From contig CP154954.1 of the NCBI GenBank assembly GCA_039621445.1, forward strand, positions 58,114,701-58,178,700: DNA of 64,000 bases, read 5' to 3'. The stretch is from Euglena gracilis (lineage: Eukaryota; Euglenida; Euglenophyceae; Euglenales). The position numbers were made by a program, and so were the translations under genes. Shown here one piece after another: positions 50,301 to 58,195 of the stretch; position 1 is the first letter of the stretch; the number at the start of each line of letters is the position of its first letter. The notes beneath the pieces were generated by a model. The model did not search any database, was not told where the DNA came from, and saw only the letters and a program-made list of their open reading frames with translations.

Positions 50301-52459
50301 CCTGGCTGCCGTGCTCAGCAAAATATTTCTCATCGGCATCCAACATGCCGTCGAACCACGGAAGCAGCTTCTTGGCACAATGGTCGGAATGAACGACAAC
50401 TGGAACGCCATAGTATGGGGCAACGGCCCGCACGTGGTGTGCCAACGCCACGGAGCCTGCCACACTGGCAATCAGCTTCTCATCCTTCACTCCCTTGCCA
50501 CAATAGAAGGCAGCACCACCCTGGAACCAGGGAGTCGCTTGCGCACCCACAGGGGGGGGGGTCCAGCTCAGAGGCTGGATAATTTGGGCTGGCTGAAAAG
50601 GCTGCTGGCTGACTCCTCCCCCACCCCATCACCCATAACCCCATCACGCAACTAGATCTGTGCTCCACTGGGGTCGAACCGGGAACAAAAAAAACCAGAA
50701 CCACAGAAATGTCCCCCCAAAAATTGCCAACTGTGCAAAAAAACCCCATTTTTTGACCCCAAGTTCGCCCTGGCCAGCCCAAATCCAACCCATTTTTGGC
50801 TCATTTTTGCCCCCCAAAAGCCAAAATCTGTGACAGCCAGCCACCCTTTTCTGGAAATAATTAAAACTCGTTGATTGGGGAGGAGGGGGGGGGGTGTGGG
50901 GCTGGAAAAAGGCTGGTGGGTGGCTGGACCACCAGATGGCTGGACCACACCATTGCTCACCGACCCCAGGTCAGGGAATTTCTTAAGCCGAAGGGTACCC
51001 AACCCCGGGGGGGGGGGGGTAGGGTACCAGCCAAGCCAGCAGCTCAAATCCAGCCAGCAGCCCAAACTCAGGCTGGGACCCCACCCCGGGGGGTTGAGTG
51101 AAATAAAATCGGGTCCATACAATTGCTTACCGACCCCTGGGGTGAAAAACAAAATTTTCGAACACATTTTTGCCATTTTTTTCGACATTTTGATGGGATA
51201 GGTGAGCTGTGCAGTTGGCTGGCCAGCCTGCGGCCAGCTGGCCCGGCCTCTGGCTGGGCTGGACCCGACCAGGCAATTGCTTAAGCACTGATCACCCCCC
51301 CCCCCCGGGGGGGGTGACTGGTTTTTTCAGAATGACTGACTGGTTTTTGGCCCGGGCCCCCCCCCCCCGGGGGGGGGGGGGTCGGCCAGGAGTGGGCAAA
51401 AGTGGCTTGAGTGACCCCGGTGCCAAAGACGCCGGAAAATTTTTTGGGCCTAAAATGTCCTAAAGTGACTGGAAAATGGCCGTTTTTCTGAGTGGCCGAC
51501 CCTCGGGGGGGGGGGGGGGGGTAGTGACTGGTTTTTTAAAAAATGAGTGACTGACTGGTTTTTAAAAGCCAGTCACTACCCCCCCCGGGGGGGGGGGGCG
51601 GCCACTCAGAAAAACGGCCACTTTCCAGTCACTTTAGGCCATTTTAGGCCAAAAAAAATTTTCCGGCGCCGGGGTCACTCAAGCCACTTTTGCGCACTCC
51701 TAGCCGACCCCCCCCCCCGGGGGGGGGGGAGGGGGTCCGGGCCAAAAACCAGTCAGTCGCTCTGAAAAAACCAGTCACCCACCCCCCCCCCCGGGGGGGC
51801 CACCATCGACCCAGCCCAGCCCCGGACTCCCCCTCCCGGGGGGGGGGGGGGTCCAGCCAGCAGCTCATTTCCAGCAAGCAGCCTTTTTGCCAGTCGGAGG
51901 CTGGACCCCCCCCCCCGGGGTCCTTCAGAAATTCCCTGCCCCGGTCACTTTCTGGGGTCACTTTTCACTTTCAAAAACCAATCACCCACTTCCCCCCCCT
52001 GGGGTCGGTCACTTTGGCCACTCAGCCAAAAGTGGCTCAAAATCAATGGATTTTGGCCCAAACCCCCAAAAAGTTTTCCGGCGCCAGGTGGCCATTTCTT
52101 GCCGTTCAGAGCCAAAACCAGTCAGTTCTGGGCGTCCAGAGTCAAAACCAGTCAGTCAATCAGTCACCCCCCGTGACCAGGTCGGACACACCTTGGGTAT
52201 GGGCTGGACCCCGGGGGGGGGGGGGGGGGTAAATAACGTATTGTCCCTAGCGACGCCTTGCCTGGGACACCTGGATGATGACCGGGTTGTGGGTGTCTCG
52301 GGCCGCTTCCAGCACCACATTCACGGTGGAAGACGATGTGCAGTTCACAGCAGGGATTGCGAAGCCCTTCTTCTGCGCGAAGTCGAACAGAGTTCGGACT
52401 TGGTTGCCGTCCAAAACACCCTTCAGGTCTTTGGGAAAATCAGGCAAATCAAGAGCCAT
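38170..52459 (-). CDS. fba: Class II fructose-1,6-bisphosphate aldolase, spliced gene
   Basis: Six exons join to 1104 nt, about 367 residues (E. coli FbaA has 359). The enzyme splits fructose-1,6-bisphosphate into dihydroxyacetone phosphate and glyceraldehyde-3-phosphate using Zn. Visible motifs: FAIPAVNC near residue 32; VHSDHCAKKLLPW, with the catalytic Asp and first zinc His; LFSSHMLDLSEEN; LEMEIGITGGVEDGVDN, with a zinc-ligand Glu; SIAAAFGNVHGVYKPGN, with zinc His; FHGGSGST; and GVVKMNLDTDMQWA, the phosphate-binding region. ATG at 52459 gives MALDLPDFPKDL, without an obvious transit peptide, which suits a cytosolic form. Exons: 52459-52264, 50522-50308, 48073-47984, 47936-47636, 44736-44582, 38316-38170. 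The exon 5-6 junction is uncertain and may include or exclude KQWYEL. Confidence 0.93.
38407..38783. mobile_element. TIR element (AAATAAT-C-run ends) beside fba exon 6
   Basis: An inverted homologue of 58196-58571. The outer parts carry C-run plus AAATAAT and GGGGCATTATTTGGGGTTACC-like ends, and the interior shares the TTTTTCGTAATTTGTTGTCAG and TTTTCAGGTCAAAACC words. One end lies within about 90 bp of exon 6. In the plus orientation its left edge reads CAACAGGTAAGC. Confidence 0.65.
38880..39110. repeat. CAACCTGYGACCGGGG satellite-like copy
   Basis: Degenerate copy of the ~245-bp family (see 49583-49826), with the words CAACCTGCGACC, TGGTCGTAAACGAGG and CCCCCATGACCTGCAACC. Another partial copy lies at 40860-41090. 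Confidence 0.65.
39160..41290. repeat. AT-rich dispersed repeat copies in intron 5
   Basis: Blocks with TTGGCACAATCAAATTTTAC, TGACATTTTTTTCT and TTTGATGGAAAACCACATTT occur repeatedly here and, in inverse or direct form, at 46430-46780. No coding capacity is seen. Confidence 0.6.
39957..40208. mobile_element. TIR element, CCCTAGTCGTATGACC family
   Basis: Starts CCCTAGTCGTATGACCGGG and ends GGTCATACGACTAGGG, forming an inverted pair. The interior consists of direct CAACCTGTGACCGGGG words. Same family as 48891-49425, 49583-49826 and 54834-55077. Confidence 0.75.
41760..42479. mobile_element. hAT-like MITE, family 2, with 8-bp TSD
   Basis: A 720-bp element starting CAGGGCTCAACAAAAGGACA and ending CCTTATATAAAACCCTG. 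The flanks GTTCAGCC (41752-41759) and GGTCAGCC (42480-42487) match at seven of eight positions. It contains the GGCGCAAAGCGCCGG hairpin and several G/C homopolymers. No transposase is present. Confidence 0.75.
42736..42952. mobile_element. hAT-like MITE, family 1, with perfect 8-bp TSD
   Basis: Starts CAGGCTTCTTTTTAAG. The flanks CATTTAAC at 42728-42735 and 42953-42960 are identical. The right TIR seen in other copies is missing; the element ends GGGTG, so it is a diverged or rearranged member. Confidence 0.75.
43409..44384. mobile_element. Family 1 TIR pair enclosing other G/C-rich copies
   Basis: Left end CAGGCTTCTTTTTAAG at 43409, right end CTTAAAAAGAAGCC near 44383. The flanks share TGCACTG with a small offset. 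Inside are several copies of the family 2 sequence (CAGGGTTCGATATAAGG at 43877; CCTTATATCAAACCCTG at 44169 and 44308). It is a nested composite. Confidence 0.6.
44582..44736 (-). CDS. fba: fba exon 5
   Basis: Codes (H)GGSGSTDAEIHEAV through MNLDTDMQWAYWDGL to YLQGQIG. The first codon (CAT, His) is split: C comes from exon 4. The upstream intron ends CTGATTGC, so the exon starts at ATGGTGG. The 3' limit at 44582 is inferred from homology. Confidence 0.9.
44754..45799. mobile_element. hAT-like element, family 2, inside fba intron 4
   Basis: Starts CAGGGTTCGATATAAAG and ends CTTATATCAAACCCTG. The flanks CACCAACC at 44746-44753 and 45800-45807 are identical. Its 1046 bp include a nested 279-bp family 1 MITE. 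The target site lies in the right TIR of the intron. Confidence 0.85.
45392..45670. mobile_element. hAT-like MITE, family 1, 279 bp, perfect TSD
   Basis: TIRs CAGGCTTCTTTTTAAG and CTTAAAAAGAAGCCTG, apart from a few bases around the inner edge. Identical flanks GTCCGGAC at 45384-45391 and 45671-45678. It has the same length as the copy at 49009-49287. The interior has the GGCGCTTCGCGCC hairpin. Confidence 0.9.
47636..47936 (-). CDS. fba: fba exon 4
   Basis: 301 nt coding AKLNLWLEMEIGITGG, EDGVDNSGVAND, SPNFSIAAAFGNVHGVYKPG and SSEDHPLYLVF plus one base. It contains the zinc-ligand Glu and His regions and the K-PGN loop. Confidence 0.95.
47937..47983 (-). other. fba intron 3, conventional GT-AG, 47 nt
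   Basis: Starts GTATTG and ends CTGACTCCGCAG. Removal joins VKYFTRM to AKLNLWLEME without a gap. It is the only clearly conventional intron in the gene and is far shorter than the others. Confidence 0.93.
47984..48073 (-). CDS. fba: fba exon 3
   Basis: 90 nt, thirty codons from VPLFSSHMLDLSEEN to CVKYFTRM. It starts after the nonconventional end CTGACAGC and stops before GTATTG. Confidence 0.95.
48180..48890. repeat. G/C-run repeat remnants in fba intron 2
   Basis: Contains C-run/G-run inverted blocks (48415-48435) and, from about 48620, a copy of the family that starts TTTTTTTAGGACCGGGG and ends near AAAGATATACCCACC. Related copies lie at 53578-53905 and 54475-54720. Confidence 0.5.
48891..49425. 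mobile_element. TIR element, CCCTAGTCGTATGACC family, with nested MITE
   Basis: Left end CCCTAGTCGTATGACCGG near 48892, right end GGTCGTACGACTAGGGG near 49424. The copy is interrupted by the 279-bp MITE at 49009-49287; without it the copy matches 49583-49826 closely. Confidence 0.8.
49009..49287. mobile_element. hAT-like MITE, family 1, 279 bp, empty site visible
   Basis: CAGGCTTCTTTTTAAG start and CTTAAAAAGAAGCCTG end, with identical flanks GCGGTCAT at 49001-49008 and 49288-49295. The uninterrupted paralogue at about 49687-49700 reads GGGGGCGGTCATAGGTAAG, the expected empty site. This fixes both ends and an 8-bp TSD. Confidence 0.93.
49583..49826. mobile_element. TIR element, CCCTAGTCGTATGACC family, uninterrupted
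   Basis: About 244 bp between CCCTAGTCGTATGACCGG and GGTCGTACGACTAGGG. The interior carries three CAACCTGTGACC words and TTAAATTTTTCGCAACC. Nearly identical to 54834-55077. Confidence 0.8.
50308..50522 (-). CDS. fba: fba exon 2
   Basis: 215 nt coding (Q)GGAAFYCGKGVKDE, HHVRAVAPYYGVPVVVHSDH, CAKKLLPWFDGMLD and EKYFAEHG. It includes the catalytic Asp and zinc-ligand His of the HSDHC motif. The Gln codon CAG is split 1+2 with exon 1. Confidence 0.95.
50523..52263 (-). other. fba intron 1, nonconventional (1.7 kb)
   Basis: Starts AGGCAAGGCGTCGCT and ends AGCGACTCCCTGGTTCC (CAA at +4 to +6, CTG at -8 to -6). The ends are inverted: CAAGGCGTCGCTAG against CAGGGAGTCGCTTG, 11 of 14. The flanking 8-mers GTCCCAGG and GTTCCAGG match at seven of eight. 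Removal joins IIQVS-Q-GGAAFY. The interior has MITE-like ends at 50968 and 51285 and many G/C runs. Confidence 0.92.
52264..52459 (-). CDS. fba: fba exon 1
   Basis: 196 nt from ATG 52459 coding MALDLPDFPKDLKGVLD, VRTLFDFAQKKGFAIPAVNC and THNPVIIQVS plus one base. The start was chosen because it is the first ATG after a pyrimidine-rich CAG and aligns with the E. coli N-terminus. Confidence 0.92.
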
Positions 52460-52480
52460 TTGAAAGAACCTGAACGAAAG
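52460..52480 (-). promoter_or_regulatory. Possible spliced-leader acceptor upstream of fba
   Basis: On the minus strand ACTTTCGTTCAG lies ten bases before the ATG, a pyrimidine-rich AG. Many euglenid mRNAs receive a trans-spliced leader at such sites. A cis intron is not excluded. Confidence 0.4.
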
Positions 52481-52779
52481 TGGGGTGTGCTTTTTGAAGA
52501 CCCGGGGGCAGGGCTGTATGGAAGCCCTTGGAGGGGGGTCCGACCCCCCCTCCGGGCTTCTTTTCAAGACCCCGGGGGGTCCCCCCCCACCCACCCAGGG
52601 TGGCGCGGGACCACCCCCCGGAAATGCTAAAAATAGCACCTTTTAAAAAAAATTCGGCCGAAAAAGATATACCCACCAGGCACTGCCCCCCAAGGCAAGC
52701 ACTTTCGGTCACCCACCCCTTTGAGCCCCGCATCGCCCTGCATCGCCTTTGGAGCCCTTGAAGGTGTACCTATAATGCC

Positions 52780-53215
52780 TACTGCTTTTGCCGCTCTGGC
52801 CCACTTTTGGCTACTTTTGGCCACCTCTGGTTGCTTTTTGACCACTTTGACCACTTTTGACTGCTTTTTGCCCACCTTGACCACTTTTGCTACTTTTTGA
52901 CCACTTTTGCCCATTTCCAACCACCTTTGCAGCTTTTTGATCACTTTTGCTACTTTTTTGACCACTTTTGGCCCCTTTTGCCTAGCTTTTTGACCACTTT
53001 TGACAACTTTTGCTGCTTTTTGACCACTTTTTCCCACGTTTGCTGCTTTTTGCCCACTTTTGCCCATTGTTGCTGCTTTTTGATCACTTTTACTTTTTTG
53101 CCCACCTTTGCTGTGCTTTGACCACTTTTGCCCACTTTTGCCCACCTTTTTACCACTTTTGCTGCTTTCTGACCAGTTCACCCCACTTTTGCCTACTTTT
53201 TGACCGCCAGCAACT
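52780..53215. repeat. Degenerate minisatellite of TTTTGACCACTTTTGCC type
   Basis: About 430 bp built from irregular 9- to 13-bp words (GACCACTTTTG, GCTGCTTTTTGA, CCCACTTTTG). The Lys/Val-rich frames on the minus strand are by-products. A related array, mostly in the opposite orientation, lies at 55430-56010. Confidence 0.8.
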
Positions 53216-53577
53216 AGTTGCTAGCGACTGTTGGTGATGGCCGAGCAACAGTCGGTGGCCGGGCTGACCAGTCGGCTGATCACCGATAATATGACAGAAA
53301 TCCCAGGGGTTAGCCGAATTTTGTTGGTGGTCGCTGGCGACAAGTTGCTGGTGACCACGTCCCAAAAAAACGACCATTTCTGTCCCGCACCTCCCCCCTG
53401 CCAAAAATAACAAAATCCCTTTGTGTGTGCAAAGCGGTTGGTTGCCCACCAGGCTGTTCTTACCAACCCCGGGGGGGGGGGGGTCCGGAGTGCCTTGGGG
53501 TGCCTGCCCAGGCAGGCACTACCCCCCCTGTGTACAGTGGCTGTTTTTTGGTGCCTTTTATCCCTCTTCTGGCCAGG

Positions 53578-54310
53578 GGGTTTTTTAAGAACGGGGGGGG
53601 GGGGGGGGAGGGGGTCGGCACCCACCCACCCACCCACCCCCTGGGGTGGGGCCCCTCCTCCCGTATTTCCGAGAGCGCTAATTTTCGACCCCCAAATTTT
53701 TTTTCCCGGCGCCGAATGGATTCGTTAAGAAAAAAACTGTGAAAATGCTGTGGTGGGTGGGGGGGGTCGACCCTCCCCCACCAGACCTTCGCGTACAGCT
53801 CTGCCCCCCAGGGGAGGGGGGGGGGTCCCGGGGGACTTTTGCCCGAAAATGCTAAAAATAGTACCTTTTCAAAATTTTCGGCGCCGAAAAGATATACCCA
53901 CCGGCCCCCACCCCCACCCCCCCTGGGGGGGAGGGGGTCCAAGGCTAAAAAAAAAACCCCCTGCTTCTGGCCTGGCGCTGTTGTTCACCTCTGGCCCTTT
54001 TTGTCTGTGTGCGTGGTGGTGTGCCCAGGCACACTCCTTTGAAAATAGGCCATTTTGGACAACCGGTGGTTCTGTGCTAGTGCACTTTTGTGTTTGGGGT
54101 CGGATCAGGCAGGCCCACCCCCAGGGGGTGAGCCCACACGCGGAAAAAAAGAAAAAAAAAACAGAACACAAAAAAAAAAAAACAAAAAAAAAAAGAAAAA
54201 AAAAAAAAAAAAAAAACAAAAAAAAGAACCCCCCCCCCACCCCACCCCCCCCACCCCCCCCCCAACCCCCCCCCCCCACCCCCCCCCCCCCACCCCCCCC
54301 CCCCTAGCCC

Positions 54311-54344
<34 letters not shown>

Positions 54345-54720
54345 CCCCGCCCCTCATCTTTGTCTACGGACTTATTTTGTGGTGAAATTGCAGGGTTATT
54401 AAATTGTTGATTGTTGTGGGATGACGGATTCAACATCCCAATTCCTTTCCCCCAATGCCCCCCACACCAGGCAGGGGTTTTTTTTTTAAGACCGGGGGGG
54501 GGATCCCTCCCACCCACCCACCCCCCTGGGGGGGGCGCCCCGGGGGGGGGGGGGGGGGAGGGGGGTCCGGGGGACCCACAAAAAAATGGCCGAAAAATCG
54601 CGAAAAGTGCTAAAAATAGAATTTTTTCGGCGCTTGCGGCGCCGAAAAGTATATCCCACCCCCCTCCGGGGGGGGACCCCCCCGGGGGGGGGGGGGGCCG
54701 GCGGACCCCCCCCACCCTCC
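53578..54720. repeat. Two copies of a TTTTAAGACCGGGG-starting G/C-rich repeat
   Basis: Copies begin near 53578 and 54475, each with a long G run, a CCCACCCACCC tract, a GGGGGACTTTTGCC or GGGGGACCCAC block, an AAATAG word and a GGCGCCGAAAAG hairpin ending AGATATACCCACC or AGTATATCCCACC. Another copy is at about 48620. No gene is seen. Confidence 0.65.
54140..54350. repeat. Poly-A tract followed by poly-C tract
   Basis: About 80 bp of almost pure A with a few C and G is followed by about 115 bp of almost pure C. The complementary strand is G-rich and could form quadruplexes. Length here may be unreliable. Confidence 0.85.
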
Positions 54721-54833
54721 CCCCCCCTCCGCCCCCCGACGGTCCAAACTTAAAAAAATCCCTGACACCAGGGCAGAACAGGAAGACCTGGTGGGGAGGT
54801 CGACCCCCCACCAGACCGCCATTTACCCCCCCC

Positions 54834-55077
54834 TCCCCTAGTCGTATGACCGGGTTCCTGCAACCTGTGACCGGGGGGGGTGGTCGTAACACCCCCATAA
54901 CCTGCAACCTGTGACCGGGGGGTGGTCGTAAATGAGGGGGCGGTCATAGGTAAGGTGGTGTTAAATTTTTCGCAACCTGCAACCTGTGACCAGGGGGGGT
55001 GGTCGTAACACCCCCATAACCTGCAACCTGTGACCGGGGGGTGGTCGTAAATGAGGGGTGGTCGTACGACTAGGGGA
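54834..55077. mobile_element. TIR element, CCCTAGTCGTATGACC family
   Basis: Nearly identical to 49583-49826, including C-run flanks and the ends CCCTAGTCGTATGACC and GGTCGTACGACTAGGG. Confidence 0.8.
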
Positions 55078-55429
55078 GGGGGGGGTAGTGCGTTTCAGGG
55101 AGCCCAGGAGCCTCCCTGGAGGCTCCAGGTAACCAAAAGTGAGGATTCCAAATTTTCTGGGACCCGGGTGGGGGGGTGTCTAACGTGACCCCCCCCAATT
55201 TGTCCCCCCCCCCTAATTGGCCAGAGCCCAGGTGGCCAATTAGGGGGGGGGGGGTCACTCATTTCAAGTAAAAAAATGCCTTTATTCGGGTGTTTTACGG
55301 GGGTTCCCCCCAAGCACCTATGACAGATTCCAAATTTTAGCCCGCGGTCGGCTGCGGTCGGCAGCGGTCGGCAAAATAGTTGGCTGTAGGTGGGGGGCAG
55401 GCCAACAAAAAATGAGCATATATCACAAT

Positions 55430-56010
55430 CACACAATCCACTGTTGCCGACTTTTGGCCACTTTTCGCTGCTTTTGGCCAGTTTTTGATGCTTTTGGACT
55501 GCGTTTGGCCACTGTTGCCGACTTTTGGTCGATTTTTGCTTTGCTTTGACCACTTAATGACCAAAAGCAGAGAAAGTGGTCAAAAGTGGTCAAAAGCTTT
55601 TGGTCATTTTCACCCACTTCAGGCCACTTTCAGGCAACGCCTTTTTGTTGCTTTTGACATCAAGAGCAGTCAAACGTGACCTAAAAATGGCCTAAAAGTG
55701 GCAAAACATGGCTAAAATGGCCAAAAGTTCCAAAAGTAGGCAAAAATATCAAAAAAAATGTCCAAAAATGGTCAAATTGGACCAAAAGGAGACCAAAAAA
55801 TGGGCAAAAATAACGAAAGAAAAGGTCGAAAGTGGCTTTAAATGGTCAAAAATGGCCCTAAATGCCCCAAGAGCAGGACAAAATGGCCCAAAATTACAAG
55901 AAGTGGGCAAAAAGTGCCAAAAATGGTCAAAATAGGTCAAAATGGGTGAATTATGGTGGCAAATGAGCAAAAGGGGACAAAAGCGACCAAAAATGGCCAA
56001 AAGTGGCAAC
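55430..56010. repeat. Degenerate minisatellite of GGCCAAAAGTGG type
   Basis: Irregular words such as TTTTGGCCACTTTT and AAAAATGGTCAAAA over about 580 bp, with a change of orientation near 55560. The composition is related to 52780-53215. Confidence 0.75.
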
Positions 56011-56449
56011 ATGAGCCAGATGAGCCAGAAAAATCTCAACATCTGGGATAAAAATGAGCCTAATTCCTCATTCTCACTGAAAAATTGGCATCAATTAGAA
56101 AAAAGTTGCGCGGTCGGCTGCGGTCGGCATAGGTGCCTGGTTCCCCCCAACCCCCCCCCCCCCAATTGGCCTAATAGGGGGGTCACATTGTGCACAATTG
56201 CGTTTGCCCACAGCACTGAAATGGAGACATTTAACCTCGAAGAGGCACATTGACCCCCGATATGGGCGCAATGACGCAGACTGTGGGGGGGGGGGGTAGT
56301 TGGCCGACTAGCCGACCACCCAGTCCAATATGCTAACGGGTCAATTGGACCGATTTTTTTCGCCCCTGCCAACATGTGTGCATGCAAAACCACTCAGAAA
56401 ACACAGTGTCCCTGAGCAAGAAATTACATTTGGTAGTCGCCAGGGTCCA

Positions 56450-56485
56450 TTGGTGGTCGGAGCGACTAGTCGCTCCGACCACCAA
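56450..56485. repeat. 36-bp perfect palindrome
   Basis: Symmetric around ACTAGT: TTGGTGGTCGGAGCGACT is followed by its reverse complement. A similar palindrome with GGTCGGCCGACTAGTC occurs several times in the element at 62021-63291. Confidence 0.85.
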
Positions 56486-56614
56486 ATTTAAATCCACCCA
56501 TCCCCTCTAAAAAAAATTTAAGCCTTCGACAGAAAGGCAGGCGTGGGGCTGGGTCGGACCCCCCCCCTTAATCTTGGGGGGACACCAGGGGTTTTCTGAG
56601 CTATTGGCTGGATG

Positions 56615-57440
56615 GAAATTTTTTTTGCCCAAAACGATGTTTTTGGGCCTCCCGGACCCGGAAAAATGTTTTTGAGCCGAAAATGGGCGTTTTTTTACCC
56701 ACCAGCGCCCCCGTTTTGGGCTGCCAACCCATTGACTTTGGGTCAAAAAAAGTCGAAAAAAAATCGAAAAAGATTTTTGCCCGAAATGATGTTTATTGGC
56801 CTTCTTTTTTTCAAAGCCGAAAATGGGCGTTTTTCGACACCGGCGCCCTGTTTTTGGCCTTAAACCTATGAAATTTGGGTCAAAAAAACAACGGTTCAAA
56901 AAAGTCGAAAATAATCAATAAAACGGGTGTGAGATGTGTGGGTGGGTTAACATTCATTGTTGTTTCATTTGTTTCATTACATACATTGTCCCGTTTAGAG
57001 CTCAGCACTACCACCTCCCCCCCCCTAATTGAACCTAATTGAACCCCCCCCCCCCTAATTGACCAAGCGCCCCGGGGAAAATGTTTTCAACCCCCCCTTA
57101 ATTGCCTGCCCGGGGGGATTCCGTGCTGAAGCACCCCCTAATTGACGGTACCCCCCCCCTAATTGAATCCACGGTAGGGGGGGTCCCCCCACCTAGTTTC
57201 GGAAGGGGGCGGAGCAAAAGAAATTCCGACCCGGACCCCCCATGGCCGGTGGCCATTTTTGGGTCAAAAAGGCGAAAAAATTTGAAAAAAATTTGCCCAA
57301 AACCATGTTTTTTGACCTCCCAGACCCGAAAAAAGTGTTTTCGAGCCAAAAATGAGCGTTTTTCGACCCACCGGCGCCCCGTTTTGCGCCGTCAGGGTCA
57401 ATCACTGGGTTTGACCCAGTGATTTTGGGTCAAACCCGGG
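56615..57440. repeat. Three units of a ~130-150-bp repeat
   Basis: Units at about 56620-56750, 56765-56885 and 57285-57435 share TTTTTGCCC(A/G)AAA, GAGCC(G/A)AAAATG(G/A)GCGTTTTT, a GCGCCC word and TTTGGGTCAAA. Between them (57000-57180) are CCTAATTGA words. No coding is recognised. Confidence 0.7.
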
Positions 57441-57485
57441 TCAAAAAAGTCGGGAAAAAATGTCAATTTTCTACTCACAAATTGT

Positions 57486-57581
57486 GGCTGAGCCCAGATT
57501 TCAGCCTGAAAACGTGTCCAGGAGGGGGCCCCCGAAGGGGGCCCCCTGAACACGTTTTCAGGCTGAAATCTGGGCTCAGCC
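57486..57581. repeat. Long hairpin, 32-bp perfect arms
   Basis: GGCTGAGCCCAGATTTCAGC and the next 12 bases are exactly inverted at 57550-57581. The inner arms (GGGGGCCCCC / GGGGCCCCC) extend the stem, with only GAAG at the tip. An RNA copy would fold completely. Confidence 0.9.
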
Positions 57582-57704
57582 AGATTGTTTAAAAACGTGT
57601 TCAGAGCCCGCCAAATGCCTGCCCTGAAAGTCGTGGTCATGATTCACACAAGGGGTCAAAAACGGGAAAATGTGAAATTCGGACGGGGGGTTGCTGGGCT
57701 AGGG

Positions 57705-58090
57705 CTAGAAATTTGGGCTGGCTAGAAATTTGGGCTGGCTAGCCCGCCCCCCCCCCCCCCGGGGGGGGGGGGCTGGGCCCCGGCTGGACCCGAACCGGGG
57801 CGAGCTGGACTGAAATCGGAAAAATGCCCAAAAATGACCTGCAGAACACAATTTTGAAAAAATGATGCATCTGAAACCCCCCAAAAATGCCCCAAACGCC
57901 CCCCAAACCCCATTTTTGGCCATTTTTGAACACAGTTTTTCAAAAAATTTCGGCGCTTTTGCGCCGAAAAATTTTGGGCTGGACCCCCAAAAAAGGGGCT
58001 GGCTAGCTGGGCTAGCAGCACCCCCCCCGGGGGGGGGGGGGCTGGGCCCAAATCGGGGCTGGCTGCAGCCGCTCCCCCGGGGGGGGGGGG
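57705..58090. repeat. C-run/G-run blocks with GCGCC hairpin
   Basis: Two facing C-run/G-run blocks (57750-57772 and 58020-58045) enclose a TTTCGGCGCTTTTGCGCCG hairpin. A GGGCTGGCTAG word repeats at the margins. It may be another small TIR element; no TSD was found. Confidence 0.5.
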
Positions 58091-58195
58091 GGTTCGCAAA
58101 ACCTTAGAGAGATGGATGGGCTAAACGCACAGCAAACTTTGTGAATGGTCTTTTGCCACCTCCCCCTAGGACGGGATGTTCCTGGCTGCTCTCGC

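Larger units (their letters stand above)
48074..50307 (-). other. fba intron 2, nonconventional (2.2 kb)
   Basis: Starts AGCCAGGGATTGACA and ends TGTCAAACCCTGACAGC (CAG at +4 to +6, CTG at -8 to -6). Inverted ends CAGGGATTGACA and CAGGGTTTGACA match at 11 of 12. The 8-bp flanks ACGGCAGC and ACAGCGTC match at five. Removal joins KYFAEHG to VPLFSSHM as in E. coli FbaA. Confidence 0.9.

Noticed and set aside
50308-50522. Bacterial-type class II aldolase sequence as contamination or a bacterial insertion
   Set aside because: The coding sequence is split by a GT-AG intron and several nonconventional introns filled with the same repeats as the rest of the window, so it is a nuclear eukaryotic gene.
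52627-53181. Lys/Val/Gln-rich 184-codon frame on the minus strand
   Set aside because: It is the by-product of the GACCACTTTTG minisatellite.
54055-54402. Lys-rich then Pro-rich open frame
   Set aside because: It is a translation of poly-A followed by poly-C.
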